Positions 9,575 to 19,996 of a stretch of DNA of 64,000 bases are shown one piece after another. The notes beneath the pieces were generated by a model. The model ran no database searches and was not told where the DNA came from. It saw nothing but the letters and a program-made list of their open reading frames with translations. The position numbers and the translations under genes were made by a program. The DNA is taken from positions 17,063,975 through 17,127,974 of the forward strand of contig JBANSL010000009.1 of NCBI GenBank assembly GCA_037127255.1, read 5' to 3'. Positions within the stretch are counted from its first letter, which is position 1; each line of letters begins with the position of its first letter. The DNA comes from Persicaria tinctoria (Eukaryota > Streptophyta > Magnoliopsida > Caryophyllales > Polygonaceae).

Positions 9575-11047
9575 GCTAAATGGAAAGTCGGCCTAACGAC
9601 TATAAAATCTAGAGCATGTACATAGACTTTTTAGGACATTTGAGATTTTGTTGTTTTGGTTTTTAGTTTTGCTATTATGGGTATACGTCTCCTACTTTTT
9701 CAGGTCAATGGATAGAACCAAGCTACATTAATACTCGGACTAGGAGGTGCTCCATTTGAAATTCTGCGGCTCTGCACTCATGTCTTGTGAGTTTCTTTCT
9801 TTACCCTTTACATTGTTTTTTTTTATATACAATGAGGACACTGTAATGTTTAAGTATGGGGTAGGGGAAGGGCTTACATTACGCATAATTACCATATTTG
9901 ACATTACTTGTGCATTATTTCTTGTAATTGCTACATGGCTATTTTGGAATGCATTATTTATTTATGTGCTTATATGCATGTTTTCCAAAATTTGAAAAAA
10001 TAACCCCCATTGAAATTTTTTGAATAATGTCATGGAAGCTTATATTGAACTCGACGATGCAAAATTGGATTCATTAGAGATATAGCATGAAATTGCCTAG
10101 TAAAGGGAAGTCACAATGAAGTGCATTATTTATTGAAAACCATGAAAGGAGGTAAAATTTGAAATTGCTTTTGATATGTTGCATGATAAGATGATGGAGG
10201 ACTTTATATTTCCATATAATGCTCATTGTTTATAATCCTAGCCATACCTGTGCTTATGCATCACAAAAGCCATAATATGCCTTATTTCAAATATTGCTCC
10301 ACATGATCTAAAAATATTGCCATTCTTTACCTTATCCGGGGATTATGTTGAGAATAATGTTACATTATGGAGATGTTGTTATATGGTGTTTGTGTTGTCA
10401 TCATATTTGGAGTTTGGAAGGAAATTATTTGAAATATATGGAAAATTTAATGAGTGAAAGAAAATCCAATCACCTCAGGAGATAAAGGTAGATTGACCCT
10501 GCTCTATGAGATAATATTTTGGAGAGATGGGACACATTGTGAGGAGTCCAAAGCACTAAGTATCCGGGGCCATTCATGACACCCATGTTTGCGACTCGCG
10601 AGAAGGCAGTGCTGAGGTTAGAGAGGTAAAAGCATTATTATGAGAAAAGCAATATGAAAGGTGATGAATCAAATGGAGAAAGAATGTGGAATGAAATTCA
10701 AGTTTGGAAAGTACTCCATTTCCCCGGATCATAAAAGCACCACATTGGCAAAAATTGCCCACCTTTAGCCTTTTACCAATCTACTCCTTCATGAGCTTAA
10801 ATTAAAGTCTTCTTGATTATCAATGCTTTGTCACTTATGAATGTTTATGCATAACCCTCCTTTTGTGAGTAGATGTTGCTTTTACATATTTGCACATGCA
10901 TGAATCTGTGACGCTAGTACCTTTTCGAGGATGGTAATTGATTGCAGGGTCATATGAGAATGAATCTAAGATGTTGAGAGTATTGATTTCTTCCCCTGAA
11001 TGAAAATTAAAAGTATTGCTTGAGGACAAGCAAGCTTAAGTATGGGG
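9575..11047 (+). other. 3' untranslated region of element B with two polypurine-like tracts
   Basis: No credible coding frame. At 9829-9868 the sequence AATGAGGACACTG then TTTAAGTATGGGGTAGGGG resembles the terminal tract at about 11020-11047 (TTGAGGACAAGCAAGCTTAA then GTATGGGG). Element A has the same arrangement, so an env-like or other gene may once have lain between the two tracts. Confidence 0.65.
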
Positions 11048-11299
11048 TGTTTGTTGTGAGCTGAATCTGCCATGTTTTACAGTAACTTTTATACCGATTT
11101 CTGTATACATTTTATACATTTGGGCTAAATTGGTACAGAATCTATATAGTTTATGTTTATTTGCCAAATTATGGAATCTACGCCAGTTTCTGTTTAAATC
11201 GCAGAAATCGAGGCATTTACAGCAATTCTACAGAAGGTCGGAAAAGCTCGGAAAACCACTACAGAAGTCCAAGGTCAAAGCAGCGGAACAAGTCTGAGA

Positions 11300-11890
11300 G
11301 TCAAGTCTACTCGATCTCGAGTAGGCTTACTCGACCTAGACGAGCCATGGCCGAGCGGCCTTGGTCGAGCAGACCATGATCGAACGAGCCAGCCAAACTG
11401 AGCTCCGGACCCTACTCGACCTCGACAAACCCTCGTCGAGGTCGACGAAGCCCAGACGCCCACGTCCGGAGTCGACGAGGAGAAGCCGAGGACATAGCCG
11501 AGGACGACCAGGCAAGACTCGCTGCCAGCGACACCACTCGCTGCCGCGGAAAGGACCAGTCGCTGCCGCGAACCAAGCCACTCGCTGCCAGCGGAAGAGC
11601 TAGCTCGAGAAGCCGAGTCACCTCTACTCGATCTCGACTAACCTTTGTCGAGATCGACGAGCCGCCCTGAGCCATGTCCGAGCAACCCGAGGAGATCTAC
11701 CCGAGGAAGTCCAGTCGATGACTCAACTCTACTCGAGATCGACTAGGCTAACTCGAGATCGACAAGATCCCAGTGAGCCAACTCCGAGCCACATCGAGCA
11801 GAGTCAAGCCAAGCCGAGCCATCTTACTCGAGGTCGACGAGGCCAACTCGAGGTCGACTAGACCGCGTTCCAGAATCTTCTCGACTAGCC
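11300..11890. repeat. TCGA-NN-TCGA motif array in U3
   Basis: More than ten copies such as TCGATCTCGA, TCGACCTCGA, TCGAGGTCGA and TCGAGATCGA, with flanks often CTAC/CCTA/GTAG-like. The motif is nearly symmetric, so it reads similarly on both strands. Spacing is irregular, about 20-60 bp. Confidence 0.9.
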
Positions 11891-12113
11891 CAGTCCGAGT
11901 AGAGTTGACGTTGCTTGGTCGCGAAGGCGGAAAATTCTATCCCGATCTATCAAGTTCTATCTATGGAAGGCGATCTATCAACATGAAGACATATTTCCCT
12001 ATTTAGTTTTATCTATTCCCTATGGATTTATTTCCATTAAACATTTATTTATCTTTTAAGCAATTTAGATATAGATAGATATCTTCTTTCCTAGAATAGC
12101 TAGGGAATGAAGG

Positions 12114-12125
12114 CTATAAATAAGG
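12114..12125 (+). promoter_or_regulatory. TATA box of the element B LTR
   Basis: CTATAAATAAGG lies in AT-rich DNA just after the motif-rich U3 region and about 1.2 kb before the LTR end. This is the only good TATA candidate in this orientation, so transcription probably starts about 30 bases downstream. Confidence 0.6.
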
Positions 12126-13399
12126 CCCTAGGGGCTCAGTTTTATAAAATTCCAGATCACGATTCCAGTTCAGATTCATTCAAGAGACAAGTAGTTAGTT
12201 CCACAGAGTAGTTTAGGAGTTGTAAGGTTTTTAAGGTTTTGGCTTACTGCGAAAGTTGATTGCCAAGATTGTAAAGGCTTTGAATTTAGTTTATGCAATT
12301 CAGTTTCTTTCATCAATCAATGTCTGCGATTACGATGAGGCGTGAGTAGTCCACCCACTTCTGGGGCTGGGGTGAGCCCGACGGTGGCCATGTGAGGCAA
12401 TGCGATAAAGGTCAGATCTCTTTGTGCGATTTATCTTCTATCCCTATGAGCATGATTCTTTTGCGAAAGTTGAAGGTGATCCTTGTTTGTGTTATTGAAG
12501 CGAAAGTGATCTTAATGCAACTTGGATTAATTATGTGAAAAAGGGTTAGTAACAATTAGGGTTTATGCGAGAGCCTCTATATGCCTATTTGTTAATGACG
12601 AAAGTTATTTGATGGAAAGCATGATCTTTTATGCCTTTATGTGTTGTTTTGCATGGTTACCGTTGTGGTATTAAAACCCTGGCCTTGGAGGTATTTTAAT
12701 ATATTGAAGTTAATTTCTGTCAAATTTCTGAATTCTGTCGAAAATCTGCGATTTTGTGTTTTCTGTTCTTGTCGACATAGACCAGCCTTTGTCGATCTCG
12801 AGTACACCATTGTCGAGGTCGAGGAGAGTTAGTCTAGGTCGAGTTGGTTATTTTCTGTTTTCATCGATTTCAAGTTTCTGTCTTTTACTTTTCTTTGTCG
12901 AGATCGAGGACCTATTGTCGAGGTCGAGTTGGCTTGTTTTGTCGAGTTGCTTTGTTTTCTGTTTCTGAGTTGTTGCAGTCGACTTACCTTAGTCGATCTA
13001 GAGGACAGCTACTCGAGATCGAGTAGCTTCTGTGTCCTCGAGTTACTTTCTGTCTTTAGTTTATTTGTTCTTTGCTTTTATTTTAGTTGCCCTTGCCGGG
13101 ATTATTTGTTTCTGTTTTATTTCTGCTTCTGCTTGTATTTCTGTCTTTTCTGCTGCTGTTGTGAGAATCTGTTGCTACCTGAGAACTGCTGACGTGCTTC
13201 CTCGTGGATTCGATCCTGACTATTCTCTTACTACAACGGGAGGAAGTCTTGTATTTATTTGCTGAGACAGGGAAGTCAGTCTGAACCTTAATTTATATTT
13301 ATTTCATACTTGACCATCCTCCTGCAACAAACAGTGTAACATGTAGGCTCTTTAGGGACGACTGTGGTGATAGAGCAGGATGGCCATGGTATGGTGCCA

Positions 13400-15172
13400 T
13401 CAGTACGGTGGAGCGGTTTGAAGATGCTCGCTCTGGCTCTCGTTATCATAGGGTGAGGCGGCAACTGATGATCCTGAGGTGCAGTTATCGGCGATGATGA
13501 AGATTCTGAGGGGTTCGGATGGGCTTGTATGTGGAAGACTAGGAGAGGGATTTTGTGTTTGGGCTATTGTATTTGGGCTCGAGGATCTAGTCTCCATAGG
13601 AAGAAAAGGTAATTGGGCATGTATTTGGGCCTGATTTTTGTTTGGATGAACCAATGAAGGGTGAGGGTATGTAACGTGGAATGGGAATTTGTCCTCGTGA
13701 AAGATAACGTCCCGGGAGATGTAGCTTTTGTTTTGGACCCAATCAAAACATATATACCCTTTGTGGTTAGGACTATATCCCAAGAAAACCATAGGCGTAG
13801 ATCGGAGGGCGAGCTTTTGGCGATTGTAAGGCCGTAAATTGGGAAAGCATAGACAACCAAAGACCTTTAAAAACTTATAATTGGGACTTGAGTGGAAAAG
13901 TATAGAGAATAGAGTGTTATTTTTTATGATGGGAGATGGTAGGCGATTGGCAAGATACGATGCCATTTGGAAGGCATGATCCCAAAAATGAAGGGGAAGA
14001 GATGCGTGTTTGAGAAGTGTAAGTCCGATGTCAACAATGCGCCGATGTCGAGATTCAACGGTCCTATTTTGTTGGTGTGAATATGGACACGAGAGACGAT
14101 GTAAGATGCCCAATTTTTTAAAAAGGGGTTTTAGTGGTGAGAACTCGGTACCATTATCCGTTTGGATTGCACGAATATTTCGACCGAGGTTGTTTGTGAC
14201 AAGAGGTATGAAGGTATGGACAATTTGTGAAACTTCAGATTTTGATTCAAAGGGAAATAACCAAATAAACTTTGAGTAATCATCGACAATTGAAAGAAAG
14301 TATTTATTTCCATTCTTTGAGGAGATGTGGGATGGACCCCAAACATCCATAAACAAAAGATCTAAAGCATTTTCGGATCCAGATGCAGTAGCATGGTGAG
14401 GTAAAGCATGGGCTTTAGCCCAAGAACAAGAGACACATAAGGATGGGCTAGGAGTTCTAGATGGGCCTGAAAGATGGTTATGGAAGACCACCAATCTTGT
14501 TATTTCATTTGAAGGGTGCCCTAACCTTGAGTGCCACAATGGAACTAACGACGTTGTAACAGAAACGTTGCAGAGCAGAGCTGGGTTGTTCGGTGGAGCA
14601 GAAGCAGGCAAGACATATAGACCACGTTCATCTATGGAACCCTTGAGAAGATGCGCCTCCGTCTCCGAATCCTTCACCAAGAACCAATTTTTGTGAAATT
14701 GGAAAAAGACATTGTTGTCTTCACAAAAACAACGAACCGAAATGAGATTTTTGGTTAAGGAAGGAGCATGAAGTAATTGATTTAAACGAAAGGTGCGAGA
14801 GTTAGAGGAAAGGAATGTAGAACCGTGATTTTGTATGGGAATGGTGGAGCCATCGCCAAGAGAAACAACACCAGTTCCTTCGTAAGGGAGTCTATCGAGT
14901 CGCAAGTTAGACACATCATGAGTGTAATGATGAGTCGCTGCGGTGTCGGGATACCATGGAGACGTGGTAGTGTTTCCCTGGAAGTTGCGAGGAGGAGGTG
15001 GTGGTTGGAATGAATGATCGAAGCGACTCCAACAGCGAGCCGCAACATGTCCCTTCTTCTCACAAAGTTGGCAAGTCAGGCGATTGTCTGGTGCCCCGGA
15101 GAAGGTAGCGGAAGAGCTGCCTCCCCGAGAAGATGATCGACCACCTCTGCTATCCCCACGGCCCCTGTTCAT
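13400..15172 (-). pseudogene. pol: Copia Pol: zinc knuckle, protease, integrase (element C, interrupted)
   Basis: A 590-codon frame. An Arg/Gly-rich start is followed by a CCHC zinc knuckle near residues 34-47 (CQLCEKKGHVAARC). The protease motif is PDTAATHH near 76, a DTA variant of the usual DSGA. The GAG-pre-integrase HHCC region follows from about 210 (WHSRLGHPSN), then the integrase core with its acidic triad in DVWGP (about 273), QTDNGTEF (about 335) and VESRHRR (about 370), and the conserved FGCLCFPN segment. The frame ends at 13400 soon after integrase and then meets the end of element B. RT and RNase H are therefore missing from the window. Gag (15185-15943) is in a different frame 12 bases upstream, so one frameshift separates RGRG of gag from MNRGRGD here. 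Confidence 0.88.
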
Positions 15173-15184
15173 GTCGGTTCTACC

Positions 15185-15943
15185 TCATCCTCGACCTCTT
15201 GTAGAAGTGAAATTAAGTTCCGGGGAAGACGAATCAGAGGTCGTTGTTGAATTAACGGACAGCTGGGTGTTGGCTTGGAGAAGAGCATTTTGTCTACTAA
15301 TACGCGCCTCTTGCAGCAGCATAAAGGTGAGTACATCATGGGGCTTTGGAAGAGGGGTTTGAGAGGATAGCGTGGTCACCATAGCATCGTACTCAGTCCC
15401 TAACCCAGCCAACAAGTAAGCGACAAGTTCATCATCGGAAATACCTTGGCCTGCAGCTTGAATCTGATGGACAAGAGATGTTGCCTTGTTGAAGTAGTCT
15501 GTGGCACTATCTTCTCCTTTCTTCAAGGAGGCTAATTGCATACGAGTCTGGACGACGTTGGCGCTGGACCTTGCTGAGTAAAGATTGTGAAGGCGATTCC
15601 AGATTTGTCGTGAGTTATCACAATCCAAAATCTGAACCATCACTAGTTCGGTTAAGGATGCAGACAAAATCGCTACCACCATCTGGTCTCGAGCAATCCA
15701 GTCATCGATGGCAGAGGTGTTGTCGCCGGTGGGGGTCGGACAAGGAAGAGTCCCGTCGACATAACCGATGAAGCGCTGTGAGCGCAAATATGGTGTAATC
15801 TGACGAATCCAAGTAGGAAAATTCGTAGGAGAGAGCTTGATTGTGTTAAGGGTTGCGTAATTGGGTAAAGAAGAAAGGGATGGAGAAAGGGCAACCTGTG
15901 CCATGGAGTTTTGAAGATCTAAAATAGATGGAGGAGTCGCCAT
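15185..15943 (-). CDS. gag: Copia Gag (element C)
   Basis: A 252-codon frame beginning 68 bases after the primer site. It shows the plant copia gag pattern: an N-terminal segment with LSPTNFPTWIRQI (start of the UBN2-type domain), then YVDGTLPCP, IWNRLHNLYS, a basic LKKGEDSATDYF segment, and LVAYLLAGLGTEYDAMVTTL. It ends in STRGRG just where pol begins in another frame. The product would be the particle protein. The frame is open, though the frameshift to pol suggests the element is no longer competent. Confidence 0.85.
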   Translation of the reverse strand: MATPPSILDLQNSMAQVALSPSLSSLPNYATLNTIKLSPTNFPTWIRQITPYLRSQRFIGYVDGTLPCPTPTGDNTSAIDDWIARDQMVVAILSASLTELVMVQILDCDNSRQIWNRLHNLYSARSSANVVQTRMQLASLKKGEDSATDYFNKATSLVHQIQAAGQGISDDELVAYLLAGLGTEYDAMVTTLSSQTPLPKPHDVLTFMLLQEARISRQNALLQANTQLSVNSTTTSDSSSPELNFTSTRGRG

Positions 15944-16010
15944 TGTAGAAGAGAAAATCTGGGTTTTAAGACCGGAAAAAAATGGGTTTTTAATGGCGAT
16001 TAGCCAATCA

Positions 16011-16022
16011 GCTCCGATACCA
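16011..16022 (-). promoter_or_regulatory. Primer binding site of element C
   Basis: The minus strand reads TGGTATCGGAGC, close to the initiator-Met tRNA complement TGGTATCAGAGC common in copia elements. The LTR lies just to its right. Confidence 0.75.
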
Positions 16023-16031
16023 TAGAGAAAG

Positions 16032-16293
16032 TGGATTGAAGAGCATTCTCTGGTGTGAATACTGTACTATTTCATTGCTCAATTTCAACACAAATACAGG
16101 ATGATACGTATAGAGGATTACAGGATCGAGATTCGAGAGCCTTCCTATTGCTAAGCTGTGTAACAGCTATCTAATTTGTCTTCTCCTTGCTTTGAATGGG
16201 CTCTTCAGTAGGCCCTTCATTGGACACATCACTGGGCTTGTGTAATGTATGTGGGCTGGATTGGAGCTCATTTGATTGGTGTGTCTTGGTACA
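16032..16293 (-). repeat. 5' LTR of element C (right edge uncertain)
   Basis: Element-strand sequence from the candidate TGTACCAAG start to TTCAATCCA before the primer site, about 262 bp. A shorter 134-bp version starting TGTTACACAG at 16165 cannot be excluded without the other LTR. Confidence 0.5.
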
Positions 16294-16780
16294 GTCGCCT
16301 CACAAAAACCCTCCGTTTCATCATCGTCCTCACAGTAACCGCCGTCTTCCCCGCAGCAACCTACGGCGACGCCCCGGTCAAAGTGTACACCAACTGTACT
16401 CCGACGAGCATAGGCAACTACACCGCCAACAGCTTCTACCAGAAAAACCTCAACTCCGTCCTCTCCAATCTCTCCTCCCGGTCGTCCTCCCTCTATTTCT
16501 CCAACTCCTCCACCGGCACGACCCCCAACGACGTCTACGGCCTCTTCTACTGCCGCTACGACCTCCCCTCCTCCGACTGCCACGCCTGCGTGGAGGCCGC
16601 GGCTGCGGAGATCACCTTCAACTGCACCGAGGAGAAAGAAGACATCACCTGGTACGCGCAGTGCACCCTCCGCTACGCCAACCGCAACATCTTCGCCATG
16701 GAGGACGAGAGCCTCATCTCTTGGAGCATAAGCAAGGTGAACCTGTCCATGGATATAGACCAGTTCGAGAAAGCGTTTTC
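16294..16780 (+). pseudogene. CRK exon 1, first part: signal peptide and first DUF26 domain
   Basis: The frame reads SRLTKTLRFIIVLTVTAVFP as a hydrophobic signal peptide. A DUF26 domain begins at VYTNC and carries the hallmark C-x8-C-x2-C (CRYDLPSSDCHAC), with NST-type glycosylation sites. The ATG at 16245 lies in a different context (MYVGWIGAHL...) that I assign to the LTR of element C. The native start codon therefore probably lies left of element C, off-window. Coding stops at 16780 where the LTR of element D begins, and the frame continues at 21370 once one copy of TTTTC is ignored. Confidence 0.85.
16776..16780 (+). repeat. Target site duplication of element D, left copy
   Basis: TTTTC immediately before the LTR; repeated at 21365-21369 after the other LTR. 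Confidence 0.9.
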
Positions 16781-16947
16781 TGTAGAAAAGTGTAGGAGGA
16801 AAAGTGTGCTTTCCATTGATTAATTGATGAGAATATATACATCACAATTAGATTAACTAGGTTAATTCTATCCTAACTTACAAAGATATGGTACTTGCTA
16901 TACAAGGATAAAATCAGATCTAATTACAAAGATATGATATCTCAACA
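16781..16947 (-). repeat. 3' LTR of element D
   Basis: 167 bp. It is followed by TTCCCCCTCAAGTTGG, the complement of the purine-rich tract. Confidence 0.92.
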
Positions 16948-16954
16948 TTCCCCC

Positions 16955-17371
16955 TCAAGTTGGAGCATGGAGGTTCCGAATGCCCAACTTGCGAAGTAGC
17001 GTATGGAACTGGGCGTGTCCAAGGGCTTTGGTAAGTATGTCGGCCAGTTGAAGAGATGACCGAATGTGAGCAGATCCGGCCTGAACATGATCTCGAATCA
17101 GATGGCAATCGACCTCAATGTGCTTGGTACGTTCGTGAAAGACCGGATTGGAGGCGATATGGAGAGCTGCCTGATTATCACACCAGAGGCGCATGGGCTG
17201 GCAGTGGAAGATGCCGAGGGATGACAGAAGGGACTTGAGCCACACAAGCTCCAAAGTGGTAGTAGCCATAGCTCGATATTCGGCCACTGCCGAAGAGCGA
17301 GAAACAATGGACTGTTTCTTTCTTTTCCAAGAGACCGGTGACTCTCCAAGCATGATAAAGAAGCCCGTCAA
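16955..17371 (-). pseudogene. Copia RNase H fragment (element D)
   Basis: A 138-codon frame with the copia RNase H hallmarks: [13 protein letters not shown] near residue 25, [14 protein letters not shown] near 63 and [12 protein letters not shown] near 80, then a C-terminal [10 protein letters not shown]. It belongs to the same polyprotein as the RT to its right but lies in another frame, so a frameshift separates them (17372-17440 encodes the joining residues). It ends beside the polypurine tract, as expected for the end of pol. Confidence 0.88.
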
Positions 17372-17440
17372 AGAACGACGAGTGAGAGGGCATGTAGCAT
17401 AGTCAGAATCACAATAAGCATTGAGCCGAAGATCACTGGA

Positions 17441-18544
17441 TCATGACAAGAAGATACCTTGACCAGGGCTGCTATTGAGGCAGCGGACGATGCGGAGGGT
17501 TGCTTGCCACTGGTTTGCCGTTGGTGACGCCATAAACTGAGCTAGAATGTGCATGGAATAACTCAGCTCGGGGCGAGTAATGGTGATGTAGATCAAGCGG
17601 CCGACCAACCGACGGTATTGTTCAGGCTGATCGAACAAGTCACTAGTGTCCAAAGCTAACTTGTGGTTCTGTTCAATCGGAAAGGAAGCCGGCTTAGTAG
17701 CAAGAAGGCATGTTTCTGTCAAAATATCGAGAGCGTACTTTCGTTGAGACAGGAAGATGCCGGCGGGAGTGCGAGTGATCTCAAGGCCAAGGAAATACTT
17801 CAAGGGGCCGAGATCTTTCATATGAAATCTGGAGTGCATGAAGGCCAAGGAAAACAGCGAGTAATCGGCATAAGACTGGACAAACCCGAAGTGCTTGAGA
17901 GCGGAGGCGAGCTTGAAGAACCAGTTGCGAGGAGCCTGACGAAGACCATAAAGAGACTTACGAAGATGACAAACCTTGGAGCAACCCGCAATGGAAAAAC
18001 CAGGCGGCATGGTCATGTAGACATCCTCATGTAAATCGCCATGAAGAAAGGCGTTGTGCACATCCATTTGAGGAAGCTCCCAGTCACGGATCGCAGCCAC
18101 AGCCAAGAAAACCTTAACAGAAACCATCTTAGCAACCGGAGAAAAAGTTTCGGAGTAATCGGTACCTTCAACCTGCCGATTTCCAAGCACAACCAAGCGA
18201 GCTTTGTAGCGCTCAATGCTTCCATCCGCTTTATACTTGATTCGGAAAACCCATTTACAGCCAATAGGAGTCTTGTCAGTAAGCAAATCGACGACCTCCC
18301 AAGTCCCGTTCTGATGCAGAGCGTCAATCTCAAGACGCATCGCATCACGCCAGTGTTGATGCTGAACAGCCTCACGGAAAGATGTGGGCTCAGGAGTGCT
18401 AATGACGGCTGCAAGGAAATGCCGATGGGACTCGGACAAGTTATCATATCGCACATAATTAGCTAAGGGACACAGAGTACCTGAAGACGAGAGTGAAGAG
18501 GGATCCGGCGAGATAGGGTAACAAGAACGAGCGGTTGTACACAC
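17441..18544 (-). pseudogene. Copia reverse transcriptase lacking the YVDD block (element D)
   Basis: A 367-codon frame with the start of the RVT_2 domain (WRDAMRLEIDALHQNGTWE), GCKWVFRIKYKADG, YKARLVVLGNRQ, TFSPVAK, the first catalytic Asp in QMDVHNAFLHGDL and SLYGLRQAPRNW. The text then runs from ADYSLFS directly into FMHSRFHMKDLGPLKYFLG. In copia RTs about 30-40 residues, including the catalytic YVDD, lie between these segments, so an in-frame deletion has removed the active-site strand. The enzyme could not polymerise. Confidence 0.88.
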
Positions 18545-18568
18545 AAAGTCGCGAAGACGAGTGTTGGG

Positions 18569-19996
18569 TTAGGGGAGACAAGTGCTGCGACGAGGAGGTG
18601 GGGGAGGAGGTGTGGGAGGAGGATTCCCCTTGAGGCCGACGGTGGCTGCAAGAGCTGGACCGTCGTCGTCATGAGTGAGGGGCGAAGGGGTGTCGGTAGA
18701 GGGTGTGACAGGAGGGGGAGAGGCCGGGGATGGTAGTGTGTAGGGGAAGACGTGCTCATGGAAAGCAACGTCCCGAGAGGTAAAGAAGGTATGTGTTTCC
18801 AAGTCATAGAGCCACCAAGCCTTTTGACCGAAAGGGTACCCTAAGAAGATGCAGTGACGGCTTCGGGGAGCCAGTTTGTCGGAGCTACGAGGGACCCTGG
18901 TAGAGTAGCAGAGGCACCCAAAGACCCGTAGGTGAGTGTAATCAGGGGGCTTGTGAAAGAGGAGCTGATAGGGAGTTTTGCCTTTGAGAAGGGTGTTCGG
19001 GGTGCGATTAATAAGATAGCAGGCGGTAAGGACGCATTCACCCCAAAATTTTTGTGGTAAGGAGGCTTGGAACATGATAGCGCGAGAGACATTAAGAATG
19101 TGACGGTGTTTGCGCTCTACACGACCGTTCTGCTGGGGAGTGCCGACGCAAGAAGACTCAAACAGAATGCCATGATCTCGAAAAAATGGCTTAAGGGCGA
19201 TGAATTCCGAGCCATTATCACTGCGAAAGCACTTGATAGACGTATGAAATTGTGTTTGAACCATAGCGCAAAAATTGCGAAGTAATGAAGAGACTTCGGA
19301 CTTATGACTCATAAGAAATACCCGTGTAGTACGAGAATGATCATCAACCAAAGTGAGAAAATAAGATGCACCACAAGTGGAGGGGATACGATAAGGACCC
19401 CAAATGTCACAATGAACTAATTCAAAACAAACAATAGCCCGAGAAGTACTAATGGGAAAGGAAATGCGAGTTTGCTTGGCCTTGTGACAGATATCGCAAG
19501 GATCAGTCTTATTTGAAACAAGTTTAGAAGTAGAAATACTCGGGAAGGACTGGACCAAATGATGTGAAGGATGCCCAAGGCGTTGATGCCAAAGAGTGGA
19601 GTAGTCGACGACATGAGTATGATAAGAGCGGCCGTGGGGAGGGGAGGGAGGCGGAGTGAGCCATCGCAGCCAGGACACCCTATCTCGGACTTCACCCGCT
19701 CCAATCAGCGTCCTCGAAATGCGGTCCTGAATCACAAAAAGCTTATCAGAGGAGATGACAAGGCAAGATAATTCAGCAGAGAGACATGCAGATGATAAAA
19801 GGTGACAGTCAAGGCCCGGAACAAACAAGACATGAGATAGAGTAACTCCAGGACAGAGACGAAGGTTGCCGGCCTGTGTTGCTATCGACACAGTGGCATT
19901 GGGAAGCCGAATGTGGCACGGCAAAATGTCACCAAGATCATGAAGTAGAGTAGCATCGCCTGTCATGTGAAACGAAGCCCATAGTCGAGAATCCAA
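18569..19996 (-). pseudogene. Copia protease end, GAG-pre-integrase and integrase (element D)
   Basis: A 475-codon frame starting within the protease (ASFHMTGDATLLHDLGD), followed by LWHQRLGHPSHH with CDICHKAKQ (the HHCC zinc region, about 130-180). The integrase core has acidic residues in HCDIWGPYR (about 205), RSDNGSEF (about 268) and VERKHRH (about 302), then FGCLCYSTRVP and a Pro-rich C-terminal stretch. Joining to the gag frame fails at the protease active site: the upstream frame ends WILDYGLRF, so the usual DSG is DYG and one base is missing next to it. Both integrase catalytic Asp and the Glu are retained. Confidence 0.85.

Larger units (their letters stand above)
5076..13333 (+). 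mobile_element. Element B: Athila-like gypsy element with gag-protease but no RT
   Basis: The 3' LTR is 11048-13333 (TGTTTGTTG ... CAACAAACA). The 5' LTR is split by element A, and only its last 960 bp (5076-6035) are in the window; they match 12374-13333 with about 15 differences by eye. Internal order: tRNA-Asp primer site, gag, a repeat-filled gap, an ORF with an aspartic protease and an integrase-tail-like end, 1.4 kb of non-coding DNA, polypurine tract. No reverse transcriptase, RNase H or integrase core is present. It interrupts element C, whose pol frame stops just right of 13333. The expected 5-bp duplication there would be GTGTA, with its partner off-window. Confidence 0.88.
11048..13333 (+). 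repeat. 3' LTR of element B
   Basis: 2286 bp, bounded by the inverted ends TGTTTGTTG and CAACAAACA. The U3 part, 11300-11890, is dominated by TCGA-NN-TCGA motifs, with four CGCTG-S-CAGCG-type motifs at 11519-11593. A TATA box (CTATAAATAAGG) is at 12114-12125. The downstream 960 bp match the 5' LTR remnant. Confidence 0.92.
13334..16293 (-). mobile_element. Element C: copia retrotransposon, 5' half only
   Basis: Minus-strand order from the right: LTR, initiator-Met-type primer site, gag, then pol to the end of integrase, where element B cuts in at 13333. The RT, RNase H and other LTR should lie beyond the left edge of the window. The right LTR edge is uncertain. TGTTACAC at 16165 and TGTACCAA at 16293 are both possible starts; I prefer 16293 because receptor-kinase signal-peptide codons begin immediately after it. 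Confidence 0.8.

Noticed and set aside
11161..12006. Arg/Ser-rich frames in the 3' LTR of element B
   Set aside because: They translate the TCGA-NN-TCGA array in all frames and are absent as proteins elsewhere.
16167..16583. Gly/Val-rich minus-strand frame over CRK exon 1
   Set aside because: Antisense shadow of the DUF26 exon; no domain.
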